Below, in pieces: positions 61,852 to 64,000 of a stretch of DNA of 64,000 bases (positions are counted from its first letter, which is position 1; each line of letters starts with the position of its first letter). The position numbers were made by a program, and so were the translations under genes. Location: contig JADLDK010000028.1 of the NCBI GenBank assembly GCA_020846715.1, positions 1-64,000 of the forward strand, in the 5' to 3' direction. Source of the DNA: Armatimonadota bacterium (GTDB lineage Bacteria > Armatimonadota > UBA5829 > DSUL01). The notes under the pieces are model-generated. The model did not search any database. It saw only the letters and a program-made list of their open reading frames with translations, and was not told the DNA's origin.

Positions 61852-62256
61852 ATGGAACACGATCAAGGGCTTCAGATAACACAACAGCGTCAGGCCGTAC
61901 TCAGGACGGTTCAGCAGGCGTGCGGGCACATAGATGCTGGAGAGGTCTATCAGCGCGTTCGCCGCCTCCTTCCCAGGATCAGCCTGGGCACTGTGTACCG
62001 GGCCCTTGGGGCGCTGCGGGACGCGGGTCTGATCTATGAGATCGTGAACAGCAGCGGGCCGGCGCTCTACGACGGCAACCTCAACGCACACCAGCACATT
62101 ATCTGCCGGTCCTGCGGCAAAGTGGAAGACATGGATGTGGAGCTTCCAGTTACGCTGTTGGAGCGCTCTGCATCGGCCAGTGGTTTTTCCTCTATTGAGC
62201 AGAGCCGGATAGACTTCCACGGCATCTGTCAGGAGTGCGCATCCGCGCGAAACTGA
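61852..62256 (+). CDS. Fur-family metal-dependent or peroxide regulator
   Basis: This repressor of about 134 residues has the winged-helix part ITQQRQAVLRTVQQACGHIDAGEVYQRV, written here by its core, and LGTVYRALGALRDAGLI as the recognition helix. The dimerisation domain has HQHIICRSCGKVEDMD and ends FHGICQECASA. The two C-x-x-C pairs make a structural zinc site. Whether it is Fur, Zur or PerR cannot be told. ATG at 61852 is chosen because the frame upstream lacks family similarity; its ribosome site is weak. It follows the UDP-glucuronate decarboxylase gene by 169 bases. Confidence 0.85.
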   Translation: MEHDQGLQITQQRQAVLRTVQQACGHIDAGEVYQRVRRLLPRISLGTVYRALGALRDAGLIYEIVNSSGPALYDGNLNAHQHIICRSCGKVEDMDVELPVTLLERSASASGFSSIEQSRIDFHGICQECASARN

Positions 62257-62323
62257 GGTAGCGGGAAAGGCGCGCAGCACAAGCGCAGAACGCCGCACTG
62301 GCGCCTCCCCTCTTTGACAAAGG

Positions 62324-62941
62324 CTACAACCCTGGATCCGGATCCGGCGCAGCCCCCGGAGGTGGCATTGGGCCACCGGGAGGCGGAGTTCCGGGCTGAC
62401 CAGGTCCAGGACGTCCCGGGCCCTGCAACGATCGCAATGGGCGCCGGGTCCTCTCACGCAGCAGTTCCGTCAGCTTTGCGTTTTGCTCAGGCGTGAGCTG
62501 AGCGCGCGCCTGCACCCAAAAGTCGATACCGATCTCTGCGACCTTTAGCCTGATACTGTTGATGCGCGCAACGAGGTCTTTTGCCGCAGCGGCGTCAGGT
62601 GTGCTCGAAAGCATCGCATCCGCCAGTTGTTTATGAAGCGGCGGGATCTGCTCCAGAAGCGGACGCGTGGACCCCAGCTTGGAGTTCGCCAGCTTGCGAA
62701 TGGTCTCTTTTTGCTGGTCGGTCAGATCAAGCTGCTGCCCGAGCCGCATCAAGTCACCTGGCGGCGCAACAAGCGTCTCCGTATTAATGCCGTCACGGAC
62801 CGGAGGACGCACGCGGTCTGCGGGCCTTTCAGGTCGCGGGGAAGCAGCTGGACGCTCTGCAGCTTTAGTTGACAACCCGGAAACAGCCAGCACTACAGCT
62901 ACTCCCAGTGACAAAGCTGTCAGTCTCACTGTTGTATTCAT
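62324..62941 (-). CDS. Periplasmic Spy/LTXXQ-like protein with Pro/Gly-rich tail
   Basis: This protein of about 205 residues has a signal peptide (ALSLGVAVVLAVSGLSTKA). A basic proline region (RPAASPRPERPADRVRPP) leads to a helical domain with LDLTDQQKETIRKLANSK and QLTPEQNAKLTELLRER, two LTxxQ-type motifs. The tail is Pro/Gly-rich (PGRPGPGQPGTPPPGGPMP). It is perhaps a periplasmic chaperone or metal-stress protein. The start is ATG at 62941, with GAGGAG ten bases upstream. The small protein at 12359 is a shorter analogue. Confidence 0.65.
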   Translation of the reverse strand: MNTTVRLTALSLGVAVVLAVSGLSTKAAERPAASPRPERPADRVRPPVRDGINTETLVAPPGDLMRLGQQLDLTDQQKETIRKLANSKLGSTRPLLEQIPPLHKQLADAMLSSTPDAAAAKDLVARINSIRLKVAEIGIDFWVQARAQLTPEQNAKLTELLRERTRRPLRSLQGPGRPGPGQPGTPPPGGPMPPPGAAPDPDPGL

Positions 62942-63016
62942 GTGTTTTGTTCTCCTCAGAACTGTCCGTATCGCTCTGATGCGCGACGGACACTGCAAGC
63001 GCTGGACAAACGGCGG

Positions 63017-64000
63017 TCAGCCACCGGCTCGCAAGCGCGCCAGCGCCTGCTGCGCCTCTTCATAGCCCGGCCTGATTTCCAGCGCACGCCGGTAAAGCCG
63101 CTCTGCAGCGCGCCTGTCTCCGATCTTTTCGTAGACTTCTCCCTGCCGCATCGCCAGACTCGGCCAGCGCTCGCCGCCAAGGTCTGACGCCCGGCTGAAG
63201 GCTTTGAGAGCCTTTTCATACTCCGACTGGCCCTGATAAACACAGCCGATAAAGTAAGAAGGTGTGGCTCGGTCAGGCGCAAGAGCTGCAGCCTGCTCAA
63301 ACTGAAACAGGGCTTCCTGGTTATCTGAAACGCTCATCAGCGCGCGGCCGTACTCCAGCCGCAACCCATAGGCAGCCGGGTCCAGCGCGATGGCAGCTTT
63401 CAACTGGGCAACGCGCTCACGCTTCTTGCCGATCTTGTCATAGGCTCTGGCCAGAGAAAGCCGCAGAGCAACGGAATCCGGTCTTTTCGTCACCTGGTCC
63501 TGCAGCAGCTCAACGGCTTTGTCAGCGCGTCCACTCTTGAGCAAGTCCTGTGCCTGCCTCGAGACCCGCAACTCTTCTTCGGAGGGCATATTGCGCCCGT
63601 GTCCGAGTGAGTGGACAATAACACGCTCCAGGTCCGGCATCTGGTACAAAGCAACCTGGCCTTCTACCAGAGTTGTCACAGCACCCTTGGAATCCGTGTT
63701 GAATGCGAACAGCCACAAGCCGTCAGGCGAGGTGTAAGCCGCGCCCTGACGAGCGCCGATATCATCCTGAACCAGTGGAACCCACTTGAGAGCCTGCATT
63801 TGCGGCGTGTAATGCTCGCGCAAGCTCCGCGCCAGAGCTTCGCGGTCTATGGGCGGCCTGGATCGACGGGTTGAAGACGGCGCATAGCGGCGGACGACTA
63901 CGCTTCTTATGCCCTCCAGGCCGGTGTGGCGCTCGGACATTCGCTCCAGCATAGCGCCCTGCAAACGAAACTCATGCACCTGCGTCAGGCCGGGCGGCGG
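63017..64000 (-). CDS. TPR-repeat protein, partial at the window edge
   Basis: The frame is open to the edge (the last visible upstream codons read PPPGLTQ), so the N-terminus is missing or at a GTG near 63979. A region with YAPSSTRRSRPPIDREALARSL and a possible beta domain (YTSPDGLWLFAFN, VALYQMPDLERVIV) comes first. Five or so tetratricopeptide units follow, for example AQDLLKSGRADKAVELLQDQV, PSYFIGCVYQGQSEYEKALKAF and GEVYEKIGDRRAAERLYRRAL. It is a likely scaffold for protein contacts. The function is unknown. It ends 75 bases before the Spy-like gene. Confidence 0.8.
   Translation of the reverse strand, partial: PPPGLTQVHEFRLQGAMLERMSERHTGLEGIRSVVVRRYAPSSTRRSRPPIDREALARSLREHYTPQMQALKWVPLVQDDIGARQGAAYTSPDGLWLFAFNTDSKGAVTTLVEGQVALYQMPDLERVIVHSLGHGRNMPSEEELRVSRQAQDLLKSGRADKAVELLQDQVTKRPDSVALRLSLARAYDKIGKKRERVAQLKAAIALDPAAYGLRLEYGRALMSVSDNQEALFQFEQAAALAPDRATPSYFIGCVYQGQSEYEKALKAFSRASDLGGERWPSLAMRQGEVYEKIGDRRAAERLYRRALEIRPGYEEAQQALARLRAGG

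Noticed and set aside
1-64000. tRNA genes, CRISPR arrays, insertion sequences or prophage
   Set aside because: No conserved TpsiC-loop pattern outside genes, no regularly spaced repeats, and no transposase or integrase were found by reading.

Overview
The window reads as chromosomal DNA from a Gram-negative-type bacterium, and the best inference is an Armatimonadota-like lineage. Support comes from prepilin-like proteins with an AILFPVF-x-x-ARE N-terminal helix (29566-30222, 54057-54788), PEP-CTERM proteins, secreted multidomain glycosidases, outer-membrane proteins (TolC, a 720-residue repeat-rich barrel candidate) and a clade II nitrous oxide reductase cluster. This placement is inferred from gene content only; there is no rRNA in the window. 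I see no tRNA, CRISPR array, insertion sequence or prophage. Starts at GTG and TTG are common, and one gene appears to start at CTG.

Layout. 1-12.3 kb: secreted and surface proteins (subtilase, glycosidase, outer-membrane repeat protein, tandem paralogues of which one is PEP-CTERM) plus a minus-strand Fe-S flavoprotein. 12.3-19.5 kb: a Spy-like protein, aldo-keto reductase, glutamate dehydrogenase, a Zn-dehydrogenase/sugar isomerase pair and a DUF5060-type glycosidase. 19.7-26.7 kb: the nitrous oxide reductase operon nosZ-nosB-nosDF (a fusion)-nosY-nosL-cytochrome c lipoprotein. 27-29.4 kb: a second multidomain glycosidase. 30.5-35.7 kb: the classical rpmH-rnpA-yidD-yidC-khpB(jag)-mnmE block, with an in-frame amber codon in khpB. 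35.8-44.6 kb: SRAP protein, M48 peptidase, CAP protein and an efflux operon (TolC, adaptor, MacB-type permease, hydrolase) with no ATPase gene. 45.0-50.3 kb: a hexahaem cytochrome c and six tightly coupled genes for mostly membrane proteins of unknown role. 50.4-54 kb: dxs, a nucleotidyltransferase-like gene and ispE. 55-56.6 kb: dnaA, without dnaN. 56.7-64 kb: a PEP-CTERM protein with a hairpin-rich leader, translin, a CCA-adding-type enzyme, smpB, UDP-glucuronate decarboxylase, a Fur-family regulator, a Spy-like protein and a partial TPR protein.

How genes work together. The nos genes form one respiratory module: NosZ reduces N2O, NosD/F/Y and NosL deliver copper and sulfur or maintain the centre, and the lipoprotein cytochrome is a plausible electron donor. 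Four secreted proteins (ends at 3139, 9907, 12224, 29386) share an approximately 200-residue C-terminal module that I do not recognise as a named family. It looks like two consecutive beta-barrel (OB-like) halves and is the most widespread unexplained feature here. The 46.3-50.3 kb membrane operon is the best candidate for an undescribed complex.
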